Positions 51,457 to 61,120 are shown, counted from the first letter of the stretch. The stretch: DNA of 64,000 nucleotides from SZAS-103 sp038226665 (GCA_038226665.1 JBBRQI010000003.1:1-64000); one strand, 5' to 3'. The notes: generated from the sequence alone by a model not told the origin. A program made the numbers and translations.

Positions 51457-53019
51457 ATGCGGGTACTGGCTTGTGACGGGATCCACGAAGACGGCCTCGT
51501 GATGTTGCGCGAGGCGGGCTATGAGGTGCGCGTGAGCGATCCGATCAAGGATCCGGCGGCGCTTTCTGCTGCACTGAACGATGTGGACGTGGTGCTGGTG
51601 CGTTCGTCGACGAATGTCACCGCGCAAGCGATTGCTGGCGCGGGCAAGCTCAAGGTGATTGGCCGCGCTGGCGCAGGCGTCGACACCATCGACGTCGACG
51701 CGGCCACGGAGCGCGGCATCGCGGTCATGAATGCGCCGGACGGCAACACGCTCGCGGCAGCCGAACACGCGATCTCGCTGCTGTTCGCGCTCGCGCGCCA
51801 CATCCCGAAGGCCGACGCAGGCATGAAAGCCGGGCAATGGCCAAAGGCTGGGCTCACCGGTTTTGAACTCGAAGGAAAGCGGCTCGGCGTGATCGGCCTC
51901 GGCCGCATCGGCGCGACCGTCGCGCGCAAGGCGCAGGGCATCGGCATGGAAGTCGCCGCATACGATCCATTCCTGCCCGCAGCGGTCGCGGCGCGTTCCA
52001 ACATCACGTTGAAGTCGCTCGACGAATTGCTTGCATGGGCCGACGTCATCACTTTGCACATGCCGCGCACGGCGGAAACCACGAACCTGCTCAGCGCAGA
52101 GCGGCTGCGTTCGATGAAGAAGGGCGCGTACGTGATCAACGCCGCGCGCGGCGGACTTGTCGATGAAGACGCACTGTTGGCATTGCTCAACGAAGGCCAT
52201 CTCGCCGGCGCTGCGCTTGATACCTTCGCGGTGGAACCGCTACCGGCCGATTCGCCGCTGCGCGCGCATCCGAAACTGATCCTCACGCCGCATCTCGGTG
52301 CATCGACCGGCGAAGCGCAACAGGCAGTCAGCACGATCCTCGCGCGGCAGATCATCGATTTCCTCAAGACCGGTGCGGTCGCCGGCTGCGTGAACCTGCC
52401 GCCGCTATCGGCTGAAGCCGCGCGCGAAGTCGGGCCGTGGATGCCGCTGATGACCGCGCTCGGCAAGCTCGCATCGCGCCTGCAGCACGCCCCATCCGAA
52501 TTGCAGATCACCTACGCGGGCCGCACCGAAGGACTCGACACGCGGCCACTCACGCGCCTGCTGCTGACTGCACTGCTCGGCAGCGCATCGGGACGGGTCA
52601 CACCGGTCAATGCATTGCACGAAGCCTCGGCGCGCGGGCTGCGCGTCAGCGAAACCGTAGGCGGCGACAGCGACGGTTTCGATCGCCTGCTGCGCGTGCG
52701 CGTCGTTGGCGAAGGCGGCTCCAGCGAGATTGAGGCGACGCTGCATCGCGGTCCGCGCGTCGTTCGTCTTGATGGCGTCGAACTCGACTTCGATCCGAAC
52801 GCGCACATCGTCCTGCTGCGCAACGAGGATCGTCCCGGCATCGTCGGCATGGTCGGCAGCGAACTCGGCGCGGCGGGCGTCAACATCGTGAACTTCTCCC
52901 TCGGCGCGACCGGCGAAGGCCACGCGCTGGCTGCGATCACGGTGGATCGCCGCGTGCAGAACGCCGAACTCGACGCGCTGCGCGCCAAGCCCGGCATCCT
53001 CAGCATCGAGATGCTCTGA
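51457..53019 (+). CDS. serA: D-3-phosphoglycerate dehydrogenase SerA (long form)
   Basis: A 520-residue NAD-dependent enzyme that starts serine synthesis. The NAD-binding motif GVIGLGRIGATVA lies near 145; the active-site blocks are VINAARGGLVDEDALL near 228 and HLGASTGEAQ near 280. An intervening domain and a C-terminal ACT domain (LLRNEDRPGIVGMVG near 450) make it the long type, in which serine can inhibit. The ATG has an AGGAG box. The stop overlaps the following phosphatase start by one base (TGATG). Confidence 0.95.
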   Translation: MRVLACDGIHEDGLVMLREAGYEVRVSDPIKDPAALSAALNDVDVVLVRSSTNVTAQAIAGAGKLKVIGRAGAGVDTIDVDAATERGIAVMNAPDGNTLAAAEHAISLLFALARHIPKADAGMKAGQWPKAGLTGFELEGKRLGVIGLGRIGATVARKAQGIGMEVAAYDPFLPAAVAARSNITLKSLDELLAWADVITLHMPRTAETTNLLSAERLRSMKKGAYVINAARGGLVDEDALLALLNEGHLAGAALDTFAVEPLPADSPLRAHPKLILTPHLGASTGEAQQAVSTILARQIIDFLKTGAVAGCVNLPPLSAEAAREVGPWMPLMTALGKLASRLQHAPSELQITYAGRTEGLDTRPLTRLLLTALLGSASGRVTPVNALHEASARGLRVSETVGGDSDGFDRLLRVRVVGEGGSSEIEATLHRGPRVVRLDGVELDFDPNAHIVLLRNEDRPGIVGMVGSELGAAGVNIVNFSLGATGEGHALAAITVDRRVQNAELDALRAKPGILSIEML

Positions 53020-53669
53020 TGCGCGTGCTGCTGGTGCGCCACGGCGAGACGCCGTGGAATGCCGAAGGCCGCTATCAGGGCCAGACCGACATTCCGTTGT
53101 CGGCACTCGGCGAGGAACAGGCGCGCAAGCTCGGAGCGCGATTGGCCGATGTTGAAATCACGCGTGCGGTGGCGTCGCCGCTGTCGCGCGCGCAGTTCAC
53201 GGCCGAACTCGCGCTCGGGACTGCACGCGAATCGATGCTGACGATCGACGCCGGCTTCAGCGAAATCCATCACGGCACATGGGAAGGAAAGCTCGCTGGC
53301 GAAATAGCCGCTGACGATGGCGAGCGTTTCGCCGCGTGGCGCAGCGCGCCGCATTCCGTGCTGATGCCTGGGATCGGCGGCGAATCTGTGGATCACGTAC
53401 TGGATCGCGCGTGGCCAGCTTTGCAACGTGCGTGCGCTGGACTCGATACTTCCGATACGCTCTTGGTCGTCGCGCACGATGCGGTCAATCGCGTGCTGTT
53501 ATGCCGAATTCTCGGGATCCCGCTGTCGAAGTTGTGGGGTTTTCGACAGGCACCGACGACGTTGAACCTGCTCGAAGGCAACGATGTGGACTCTCTGGAG
53601 GTCGTGCGCCTCAATGACTGCAGCCACCACACCGCGTTGTTCGGCGAAGCGGTGCATCGCGCGTTGTAG
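53019..53669 (+). CDS. Histidine phosphatase family protein, possibly a metal-independent phosphoserine phosphatase
   Basis: A 216-residue branch-2-like histidine phosphatase/phosphoglycerate-mutase family member. The catalytic RHGET sits at 7-11, SPLSRAQFTAELA near 53, the acid in HHGTWEGKL near 87 and the second His in VVAHDAVNRVLLC near 151. Family members range from mutases to sugar-phosphate and phosphoserine phosphatases. Translational coupling to serA suggests a role in serine synthesis, as for the metal-independent phosphoserine phosphatase known from Hydrogenobacter. That is inference; a cobalamin-pathway (CobC-like) or general phosphatase role is the alternative. Confidence 0.88.
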   Translation: MRVLLVRHGETPWNAEGRYQGQTDIPLSALGEEQARKLGARLADVEITRAVASPLSRAQFTAELALGTARESMLTIDAGFSEIHHGTWEGKLAGEIAADDGERFAAWRSAPHSVLMPGIGGESVDHVLDRAWPALQRACAGLDTSDTLLVVAHDAVNRVLLCRILGIPLSKLWGFRQAPTTLNLLEGNDVDSLEVVRLNDCSHHTALFGEAVHRAL

Positions 53670-53689
53670 CTCATTCGATGGCATCAACG

Positions 53690-53718
53690 AAAAACAGCGA
53701 CCATGAGTCGCCGTTTTT
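53690..53718. terminator. Bidirectional terminator between the phosphatase gene and infA
   Basis: AAAAACAGCGAC / GTCGCCGTTTTT with a 5-base loop and one A-C mismatch lies between convergent genes and carries A/T runs on both sides. Confidence 0.7.
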
Positions 53719-53772
53719 AGATCCCGTATCAGCGTGCATCCATGCACTGTACAGGATGGCGAATTCCTGTCG

Positions 53773-53991
53773 TCACTTCATGCGGTAAGTGATGCGGCCC
53801 TTGCTGAGATCGTACGGCGTCATCTCGATCTTGACCTTGTCGCCGGTCAGAATGCGGATATAGTTCTTGCGCATGCGCCCGGAGATGTGCGCGATGATCA
53901 CATGGCTGTTTTCCAGCTTCACGCGGAACATGGTGTTCGGCAAGGTCTCGAGGATGGTGCCTTCGAGTTCGATAGCGTCGTCTTTCGACAT
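53773..53991 (-). CDS. infA: Translation initiation factor IF-1
   Basis: A 72-residue single OB-fold protein, complete and of normal length. The family sequence is nearly invariant: MSKDDAIELEGTILETLPN, then FRVKLENSHVIIAHISGRMR and the C-terminal LSKGRITYR. It binds the ribosomal A site with IF-2 and IF-3 during initiation. Downstream of aat with 93 bases between them, as in the clpA-infA-aat region of E. coli. Confidence 0.98.
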   Translation of the reverse strand: MSKDDAIELEGTILETLPNTMFRVKLENSHVIIAHISGRMRKNYIRILTGDKVKIEMTPYDLSKGRITYRMK

Positions 53992-54084
53992 GCGGTGCCT
54001 AGATTAAATGCGGGAGTATTAGCGGCGGGGTCGCGCTTAAGTCGTCAATTGTGCCACGCGGCACGTTCTAGGGTCAAAAATTTG

Positions 54085-54837
54085 TTAATCGGACGATGGA
54101 GCCGCCTCCAGTAACCAATGCATGCCGCGCTCGGCGACGCTTTGCGCCCACGGTCCAGGATCGCTTTTAAGTGCGGTTTGCCGCGCGACGATCTCCAGAA
54201 ACGCATCGCGCGGCATCGTCTCCGCACCCATGCGCAGCAGGTGCCCGGACTCGACCTGCGCATCGAACAGCGGCCAACCCCATTCGCGCAGGATTGCCGC
54301 GAGTGCGGCGAGTGCGACCTTCGAGCCGCCCGACACGGCGCTGAACATGCTTTCGGCAAACAACATCCGCCCGATCGCGACGCCGTAAAGACCGCCAACC
54401 AGCAACGAACCTTCCCAGACTTCGATCGCATGCGCATGACCATGGCGATGTAAGTCGCCATATGCAGAACGCATCGTGGGCGTGATCCAGGTTCCATCTT
54501 GGCCAGTTCTTGGGCTGTTGGCGCAATTCAGCACGACCCGATCGAACGCGGTATCGGCGCGGATGGTCCAGTCGAGTGCCTTCAATTCACGCCGGAAGCG
54601 TCGCGACAGATGCACGCCATCGCTGCGAAAAACCATGCGCGGATCGGGACTCCACCACAGGATCGGCTGGCCCTCCGAGTACCATGGGAAAATCCCGTGT
54701 GCATAGGCATTCAGCAGGCGCGGTGGCGACAGATCGCCACCGAATGCGAGCAGACCATCGGGATTGCGCAGGGCGCTTCGCGGATCGGGAAACGGCGCGT
54801 ACGAATCGTCCGGCAACTGCGGGATGCGCAATGTCAT
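54085..54837 (-). CDS. aat: Leucyl/phenylalanyl-tRNA--protein transferase Aat
   Basis: A 250-residue transferase that adds Leu or Phe from aminoacyl-tRNA to N-terminal Lys or Arg, making N-degrons for ClpS-ClpAP. Signature blocks are NPDGLLAFGGDLSPPRLLNA near 25, GIFPWYSEGQPILWWSPDPR near 48 and GGLYGVAIGRMLFAESMFS near 152. The start overlaps the stop of the upstream FemAB-like gene by 4 bases, so the two are coupled. Confidence 0.96.
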   Translation of the reverse strand: MTLRIPQLPDDSYAPFPDPRSALRNPDGLLAFGGDLSPPRLLNAYAHGIFPWYSEGQPILWWSPDPRMVFRSDGVHLSRRFRRELKALDWTIRADTAFDRVVLNCANSPRTGQDGTWITPTMRSAYGDLHRHGHAHAIEVWEGSLLVGGLYGVAIGRMLFAESMFSAVSGGSKVALAALAAILREWGWPLFDAQVESGHLLRMGAETMPRDAFLEIVARQTALKSDPGPWAQSVAERGMHWLLEAAPSSD

Positions 54838-55967
54838 GGCGCGACGTCATTGCGATACGGCGAATGCGCGAGCACGGCGCGCTGGTACTGTTCTACAGCG
54901 CGGCGTTCCTCAATGCACCAGCGCGCGAATGCACCGTTCAGGCCATCCTCGACGAAATGATGGCGGCTGCGCGTGACGACTGGCATGAACCCGCGCGCGA
55001 TCTTGTGCTCGCCCTGCGCGCCGGGCTCGAAGACACGCACGCCTTCGCGCAGGCAATAGTCGATGCCCTGGTAGTAGCAAGTCTCGAAATGCAATCCGGG
55101 CACTTCCTCGAAGCAACCCCAATAGCGTCCATACAATGTGTCGCCACCGCGCATGCACAATGCGCCGGCAATCGTCGCGCCGTTTCGTTGAGCAAGAATC
55201 AACACGAGTGCGCGCGGCATCGCGATCGCAAGATGCTGGAAGAACGCCAGCGTCAAGGCCGCCGAATTGCCCTTGCCTGCGAACGCGCACAGGTACAGTG
55301 CGTGCATGTCGGCGATGTCGGATGGACTGGCTTCGTCACCGTGCACGATACGGAACGTGATGCGTGCGTCCTGGACTTGCTTGCGTTCGTGGCGGATGTT
55401 CTTGCGCTTCTTCGATTGCAGCGCTGCGAGGAAGTCGTCGAACGTTTTCCAGCCCGCGTCATTGTGCCAGTGGAATTGCACGTCGATGCGTTCGAGCCAT
55501 TCGGATGGACAGGCAGCATTCTCCGCATCGGTCAGGAAGTTCGCGTGCAGCGACGAGAGTTTTAGTTGCTGCGCCGATTCGACGAGCAATCGACAGAACT
55601 CTTTGCGAGTCGTTTCATCGCGCGCAAGAAATCGTGGCCCGGCCACCGGCGTGTACGGAATCGCGAACAGCCATTTCGGATAGTAGTCGCGGCCCGCGCG
55701 CTCGATCGCCGCTGCCCATTGATGATCGAAGACGAACTCGCCGTGCGAATTGCCTTTCAGGTATCCGGGCGCAGCGGCGATCAGCTCATCGCCATCCCAC
55801 AACGCCGGATGTAGCGGCGACCATCCCCAATCCGGACGCAGGCAGCCGTGCTGTTCGAGCCCTGCAAGGAATGCATGTGCGACAAACGGGTTGCGTCCAT
55901 CGTGCAACGCGTCCCATTGCGACGCGGGGATGTCGGAGATGACCTTGTGCATGCGGAATTCGGGCAT
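54834..55967 (-). CDS. FemAB-like GNAT-fold transferase (PF04339-type)
   Basis: A 377-residue protein of the family often labelled GNAT N-acetyltransferase or FemAB-like. Recognisable blocks are VAHAFLAGLEQHGC near 29, EFVFDHQWAAAIERAG near 76, LQSKKRKNIRHERKQV near 182 and the conserved LHFETCYYQGIDYCLREGV near 292. Related Fem proteins transfer amino acids from tRNA to peptidoglycan; the substrate here is unknown. Its stop overlaps aat (also a GNAT-fold aminoacyl-tRNA-using enzyme), and it lies 59 bases after trxB. The start may be the ATG at 55952 instead; neither has a good binding site. Confidence 0.87.
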   Translation of the reverse strand: MPEFRMHKVISDIPASQWDALHDGRNPFVAHAFLAGLEQHGCLRPDWGWSPLHPALWDGDELIAAAPGYLKGNSHGEFVFDHQWAAAIERAGRDYYPKWLFAIPYTPVAGPRFLARDETTRKEFCRLLVESAQQLKLSSLHANFLTDAENAACPSEWLERIDVQFHWHNDAGWKTFDDFLAALQSKKRKNIRHERKQVQDARITFRIVHGDEASPSDIADMHALYLCAFAGKGNSAALTLAFFQHLAIAMPRALVLILAQRNGATIAGALCMRGGDTLYGRYWGCFEEVPGLHFETCYYQGIDYCLREGVRVFEPGAQGEHKIARGFMPVVTRSRHHFVEDGLNGAFARWCIEERRAVEQYQRAVLAHSPYRNDVAP

Positions 55968-56026
55968 GGCACAAGACTAACCGACAGAGCAATCGTTCGA
56001 CGCTGCAGTCGCTTCAACGAAACCGA

Positions 56027-56992
56027 TCAACTCTCGACGTCGAGAAACTTCTCGGCATCCAGCGCCGCCATGCAGCCGAACCCTGCCGACGTTACTGCCT
56101 GCCGATACACCTGGTCCGCCACATCGCCCGCCGCAAACACGCCTTGGACACTGGTCTGCGTCGCCATGCCATCCAAGCCCGTGCGGATGCTGATGTAGCC
56201 GTTCTTCATATCGAGCTGGCCTTCGAAAAGGCTGGTGTTTGGCGTATGACCGATCGCGATGAAGACGCCGGTGACCGCGATATCGCGCGTGGCACTGGTC
56301 TTCAGTCCACGGATACGGATGCCGGTCACGCCGGTTTCGTCGCTGAGCACTTCATCGACCGCGCTGTCCCACACGATCTCGATCTTGCCCGACTGTTCCT
56401 TCGCGAACAGCTTGTCCTGCATGATCTTCTCGGCGCGCAATTTGTCGCGGCGATGGACGAGGGTGACCTTGCGGCAGATGTTGGACAGGTACAGGGCTTC
56501 CTCGACCGCGGTATTGCCGCCGCCGATTACCGCGACGTCCTGATCGCGGAAGAAGAAGCCATCGCAGGTCGCGCAAGCCGACACACCGCGTCCCTTGTTC
56601 GCTTCTTCCGATGGCAGGCCGAGGTATTTCGCGGTCGCGCCGGTCGCAATGATCAGTGCGTCGGCGGTGTATTCGCCGGTGTCGCCTTTCAGGCGGAACG
56701 GACGCTGCGACAGATCCGAACTGTGGATATGGTCGAAGATGATCTCGGTCTCGAAACGCTCGGCATGTGCCTGCATGCGTTCCATCAGCGCCGGGCCTTG
56801 GAGCCCGTGCACGTCGCCGGGCCAGTTGTCCACGTCGGTGGTGGTCATCAGCTGGCCGCCTTGGGCGAGGCCGGTGATCATGACGGGCTTGAGGTTGGCG
56901 CGCGCGGCGTACACGGCGGCGCTGTAGCCGGCGGGACCGGAGCCGAGGATCAGGACACGACAGTGGCGCGGCTTGGCGGAAGGCTGGCTCAT
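56027..56992 (-). CDS. trxB: Thioredoxin-disulfide reductase
   Basis: A 321-residue FAD/NADPH enzyme that keeps thioredoxin reduced. The FAD motif GSGPAGYSAAVYAAR is near residue 18, the redox-active CATC lies in SACATCDGFFFRDQ near 140, and the NADPH motif GGGNTAVEEALYL near 160. The C-terminal FAD motif GVFAAGDVADQVYRQ is near 284. First gene of the minus-strand run trxB - FemAB-like - aat, and divergent from ald across a 261-base gap that contains no other gene. Confidence 0.96.
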   Translation of the reverse strand: MSQPSAKPRHCRVLILGSGPAGYSAAVYAARANLKPVMITGLAQGGQLMTTTDVDNWPGDVHGLQGPALMERMQAHAERFETEIIFDHIHSSDLSQRPFRLKGDTGEYTADALIIATGATAKYLGLPSEEANKGRGVSACATCDGFFFRDQDVAVIGGGNTAVEEALYLSNICRKVTLVHRRDKLRAEKIMQDKLFAKEQSGKIEIVWDSAVDEVLSDETGVTGIRIRGLKTSATRDIAVTGVFIAIGHTPNTSLFEGQLDMKNGYISIRTGLDGMATQTSVQGVFAAGDVADQVYRQAVTSAGFGCMAALDAEKFLDVES

Positions 56993-57253
56993 GGGTTTCG
57001 TCTATACTCGCGGGGCAGGAAAGGGGCTGGTTCGGGACGGTAGCGGGCGACATTGCGTCGCGGCAACCCGACCAGAATGCGGGGATCAAGTCGTCTTATC
57101 AAGATGACCTGATTCTAAAGTGACCCAACGCGCGCCACGATCCGCATCCACCCATATCGACCGCACGATCCACCGTCATCGCTCGCCAAGGCCGTGCATT
57201 GGCAGGTTTCAGGCGGCTATCTTCGCCATCATCACGTCCCACGGAGAATCTCC

Positions 57254-58321
57254 ATGCGCATCGGCATCCCCCGCGAAACCAAGACCCTCGAAGGTCGTGT
57301 CGCCCTCGTCCCCGCAGCTGCCGGCCACTTGGTGCAGCGCGGCCACGAGGTGTGGATCGAGAAGGACGCCGGCGTGAAGTCCGGTTTCAGGGACGAGCAA
57401 TACATCGCGCTCGGCGTGAAGATTGCGCCCGATGCGGCCGCGCTGTACGAGAAGGGCGAATTGATCGTCAAGGTCAAGGAACCGATCGCCGGCGACCTCG
57501 CGCTGCTGCGCAAGGATCATCTGCTGTTTTGTTACCTGCATCTCGCGGCAGAGCCTAAGCTCACCCGCCAGCTGCTCGACATCGGCCTGACCGGCGTCGC
57601 GTTCGAGACCGTCGAGTTGCCGAATGGCGACCTGCCGTTGCTCGCGCCGATGTCGATCATCGCCGGCCGCATTGGCGTACAGGTTGGTACGCACCTGTTG
57701 CACCAGCCGATGGGCGGCAAGGGCAAGCTGCTCGGCGGCCTGCCGTCGACCGAGCGCGGCAAGGTCGTGGTATTCGGTGCTGGCGCGGCCGGCGGCAATT
57801 CGGCGGCGCTGGCCGCGGCTGGCGGATCGAATGTTGTCGTGTTCGAAATGCGCGCCGACCGCATGGAAGAAATGATGCGCCTCGGCAATAACGTCACTGC
57901 GCTGTTTCCGTATGAAGACGTGGTCGCGCGCGAAGTCGCGTCGGCCGATCTCGTCGTCGGCGCGGTGCTGGTCACCGGCGCGAAGGCGCCCCATGTTATG
58001 ACGCGTGCGATGGTCGCGCAGATGGAGCCGGGCAGCGTGGTCGTCGACATCTCGGTAGATCAGGGCGGTTGCTTTGAAACCACGCGCCCGACCACTTGGA
58101 AGGAACCGACCTACGTGGAGGAAGGGGTCACCCACTTCGCGGTCACCAACATGCCCGGCGCCGTGCCGCAGACCTCGTCGCAGGCGATCTGCGCGGCGAT
58201 CCTGCCCTATGTCAACAAGCTCGCCGCCGGCGAGTGGCGCGGCAACGATGCGTTGAAGCGCGGCATCAACATCGAAGCCGGCAAAATCGTGCATCCGGCG
58301 TTGCTGGATATGAAGGTCTGA
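57254..58321 (+). CDS. ald: Alanine dehydrogenase
   Basis: A 355-residue NAD-dependent enzyme interconverting L-alanine and pyruvate plus ammonia. The start MRIGIPRETKTLEGRVAL follows a GGAG box; the upstream extension to 57194 is not family-like. The substrate-site KVKEP is near 75, LFCYLHLA near 91, and the NAD motif VVFGAGAAGGNSA near 172. The C-terminal TNMPGAVPQTSSQAI block near 300 is typical. It lies divergent from trxB and 38 bases before a small unknown gene. Confidence 0.95.
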   Translation: MRIGIPRETKTLEGRVALVPAAAGHLVQRGHEVWIEKDAGVKSGFRDEQYIALGVKIAPDAAALYEKGELIVKVKEPIAGDLALLRKDHLLFCYLHLAAEPKLTRQLLDIGLTGVAFETVELPNGDLPLLAPMSIIAGRIGVQVGTHLLHQPMGGKGKLLGGLPSTERGKVVVFGAGAAGGNSAALAAAGGSNVVVFEMRADRMEEMMRLGNNVTALFPYEDVVAREVASADLVVGAVLVTGAKAPHVMTRAMVAQMEPGSVVVDISVDQGGCFETTRPTTWKEPTYVEEGVTHFAVTNMPGAVPQTSSQAICAAILPYVNKLAAGEWRGNDALKRGINIEAGKIVHPALLDMKV

Positions 58322-58359
58322 GATCGGAATTCTCGCTATCCAACCTTGGCAGTGTCCGC

Positions 58360-58587
58360 ATGGCAATGACCCGCAGCGAAATCGACAGCATCCTTGAAGA
58401 GCTCGAGCAGGAACTGCCGATGCTCCTGCAGGACAACGCCGACCCGGATGATTTCTGGATGGCGTTCGCGGCCATGTCGGATGCGATCGAGGATGGCACC
58501 AATCGGGAAGACTTGCCATACGTGCGCGGGCGCATCGACGGCATGCTCGCCGCGCATGGTGTGAAGTCGCCGGATGGCAAGAGCTGA
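58360..58587 (+). CDS. Small hypothetical protein
   Basis: A 75-residue acidic, helical protein (MAMTRSEIDSILEELEQELP, then DPDDFWMAFAAMSDAIED). The ATG at 58360, or the one at 58366, fits; the frame is open much further upstream but runs antisense-like through ald. It is probably soluble. No family recognised. It may be cotranscribed with ald (38-base gap). Confidence 0.6.
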   Translation: MAMTRSEIDSILEELEQELPMLLQDNADPDDFWMAFAAMSDAIEDGTNREDLPYVRGRIDGMLAAHGVKSPDGKS

Positions 58588-58680
58588 TCCGCATGCCATG
58601 TTGCAACTGGCATCTTTCTGTTTATTTTCAGCGATTAAGGCGATACTCTTGAGACGATTTCTGACTGGCCGAATCGGCGC

Positions 58681-61035
58681 TTGAAGACTGTGGCTCGCCC
58701 GACCAAGGAACGCATCCCCGCGCGCGGCGCAGCTCCGCCGCAGCCCCAATCGTCGCGACGGTTCTGGCACGAGCTCGCGTCGGTCATCATTGTACCGACA
58801 CTGGTGTATCTCGCCGTCAGTCTGCTGACCTACAGTCCGGACGATCCCAGCCGATCCAATGCAGGCAGCCTGACGGGTGCGCTGCACAATTGGGGCGGCA
58901 CTGCCGGTGCATACATCGCCGACATCGCGTTCAATTTTTGCGGATATGCCGCGTATGCGCTGCCGCTGATCATCGGCGGTCTGCTCTGGATCGCATTGTT
59001 CGATCGCGATGGCCGAAGCGATGCCGGCCTGACCCCCGCGCTGCGCCTGATCGGCATCGTCTCCTTCCTGATCTCGGCAACCGGCCTGGCCCAATTGCAT
59101 TGGGATCCGGCGCCCAGGCTGCCTGCTGGAGGCGGCGGCATCCTCGGCAGAGTGGTGGGCCACAGCATTGATAACCTGCTCGGGGCGTTCGGTGCAAACC
59201 TGTTCCTATCGGCATTGTTGCTTGCGGCGTTGACACTCGCGACCGGCATCTCGTGGCTGGCGGTAATGGATCGCACCGGCAGTTTTGTTGTCGCGGGTTT
59301 CCAGTTCATCGGCCGCTTGTTCGGGCGCGGCGTCAAGAGCGCCGACGAATGGAGCCAGGCGCGCGCGGCGAAGGTCGAGCGCGAGGAAGTGCGCAAGGAA
59401 GACATCGTGCGCCGTGCCAAGCGCGAACCCGTGCACATCGAGCCGCCGCCGAAACCGATCATCGAGAAAAGCGATCGCGCCAAGCGCGAACAGCAGATCC
59501 CGCTATTCCATGCAGACTCCGTCGGTGGCCTGCCGCCGCTGTCGTTGCTCGACGATCCCAAGCCGCAGCCGAAGTCGTATTCCGAGGAAACGCTGGAAAC
59601 TTTGTCGCGACAGATCGAATTCAAGCTCAAGGATTTCCGCATCGACGTCACCGTCGTCGGCGCCTATCCAGGACCGGTGATCACGCGCTTCGAGATGGAG
59701 CTCGCGCCCGGCGTCAAGGTCAGCCAGATTTCCAGCCTCGACAAGGACATTGCGCGCGGCCTGTCGGTGAAATCGGTGCGCGTGGTCGACGTGATCCCGG
59801 GCAAGTCGGTGATCGGCATCGAGATCCCGAATGCGCAACGCGAGACGATCTACCTGTCGGAAATCCTGCGCTCGAAGGAATACGACAAGTCCGCAAGCCC
59901 GTTGACCCTCGCGTTAGGCAAGACGATCAGTGGATTGCCATCAGTCGTCGATCTCGGGCGCATGCCGCATCTGCTGGTCGCGGGTACGACCGGTGCCGGC
60001 AAGTCCGTGGGCTTGAACGCGATGGTGCTGAGCCTGTTGTACAAGGCCAGCGCGCAGGAAGTGCGCGTACTGATGATCGACCCGAAGATGCTGGAACTGT
60101 CGGTCTATCAGGGCATTCCACACCTGCTGGCACCGGTCGTCACCGACATGAAGGAAGCCGCGAACGGCCTGCGCTGGTGCGTGGCGGAGATGGAGCGCCG
60201 CTACAAGCTGATGGCGACGGTCGGCGTGCGTAACCTCGCCGGCTTCAACAAGAAGGTGCGCGACGCGAGCGAAGCTGGCCAGCCGATGATGGATCCGCTA
60301 TTCCGCCCGAATCCGGGTTTGAACGAAGCGCCGCGTCCGCTCGAACCGATCCCGAACATCGTCGTCATCATCGACGAATTCGCCGACATGATGATGATCG
60401 TCGGCAAGAAGGTCGAGGAACTGATCGCGCGGCTCGCGCAGAAATCGCGCGCGGCCGGTATCCACCTGATCCTTGCGACACAGCGGCCGTCGGTCGATGT
60501 CATCACCGGTTTGATCAAGGCCAATATCCCGACCCGCATCGCATTCCAGGTCAGCAGCAAAATCGATTCGCGCACCATTCTTGACCAGTCCGGCGCGGAA
60601 ACACTACTGGGCCACGGCGACATGCTGTACCTGCCGCCTGGTACCGCGATGCCCGAGCGCGTGCACGGCGCATTCGTTTCCGACGATGAAGTGCATCGAG
60701 TGGTCGATCACCTGCGCAAGCATTCCAGCGGGCCAGACTATATCGGGGGCGTGCTCGAGGAAGTGCAGACGATGGGCGATGGAGTCGTAGTCGGCGCAAC
60801 CGGACTGCCGGAGTCAGGCGGCGGTGGCGACGAATCCGATCCGCTCTACGACGAAGCCGTGCGCATCGTGACCGAAACGCGGCGTGCGTCGATCTCCGGC
60901 GTGCAGCGGCGCCTGAAGATCGGCTACAACCGCGCCGCACGGATGATCGAGGCGATGGAAGCTGCGGGTATTGTGACCCCGCCAGAACACAACGGTGACC
61001 GCAGCGTGCTGGCCCCACCGCCCCCGAAGAGCTGA
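58681..61035 (+). CDS. ftsK: DNA translocase FtsK
   Basis: A 784-residue septal DNA pump that resolves chromosome dimers with XerCD. Four N-terminal membrane segments occupy about 30-205 (for example SVIIVPTLVYLAVSLLTY and LIIGGLLWIALF). A charged linker (215-290) leads to the motor with Walker A GTTGAGKSVGLN near 435 and Walker B IVVIIDEFADMM near 560. The C-terminal gamma winged helix (about 720-775) contains RRLKIGYNRAARMIEAMEAA. The start is TTG at 58681 or, nine bases later, GTG at 58690; neither has a clear binding site. Confidence 0.95.
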   Translation: MKTVARPTKERIPARGAAPPQPQSSRRFWHELASVIIVPTLVYLAVSLLTYSPDDPSRSNAGSLTGALHNWGGTAGAYIADIAFNFCGYAAYALPLIIGGLLWIALFDRDGRSDAGLTPALRLIGIVSFLISATGLAQLHWDPAPRLPAGGGGILGRVVGHSIDNLLGAFGANLFLSALLLAALTLATGISWLAVMDRTGSFVVAGFQFIGRLFGRGVKSADEWSQARAAKVEREEVRKEDIVRRAKREPVHIEPPPKPIIEKSDRAKREQQIPLFHADSVGGLPPLSLLDDPKPQPKSYSEETLETLSRQIEFKLKDFRIDVTVVGAYPGPVITRFEMELAPGVKVSQISSLDKDIARGLSVKSVRVVDVIPGKSVIGIEIPNAQRETIYLSEILRSKEYDKSASPLTLALGKTISGLPSVVDLGRMPHLLVAGTTGAGKSVGLNAMVLSLLYKASAQEVRVLMIDPKMLELSVYQGIPHLLAPVVTDMKEAANGLRWCVAEMERRYKLMATVGVRNLAGFNKKVRDASEAGQPMMDPLFRPNPGLNEAPRPLEPIPNIVVIIDEFADMMMIVGKKVEELIARLAQKSRAAGIHLILATQRPSVDVITGLIKANIPTRIAFQVSSKIDSRTILDQSGAETLLGHGDMLYLPPGTAMPERVHGAFVSDDEVHRVVDHLRKHSSGPDYIGGVLEEVQTMGDGVVVGATGLPESGGGGDESDPLYDEAVRIVTETRRASISGVQRRLKIGYNRAARMIEAMEAAGIVTPPEHNGDRSVLAPPPPKS

Positions 61036-61120
61036 CACCCCACTGCTTGGAATCGTCGCGTTTCCAGTCGCATTCAGGCTGGTTCTTCCAGACTGCGTCC
61101 CTATAGTTTCAGGACTCGCC

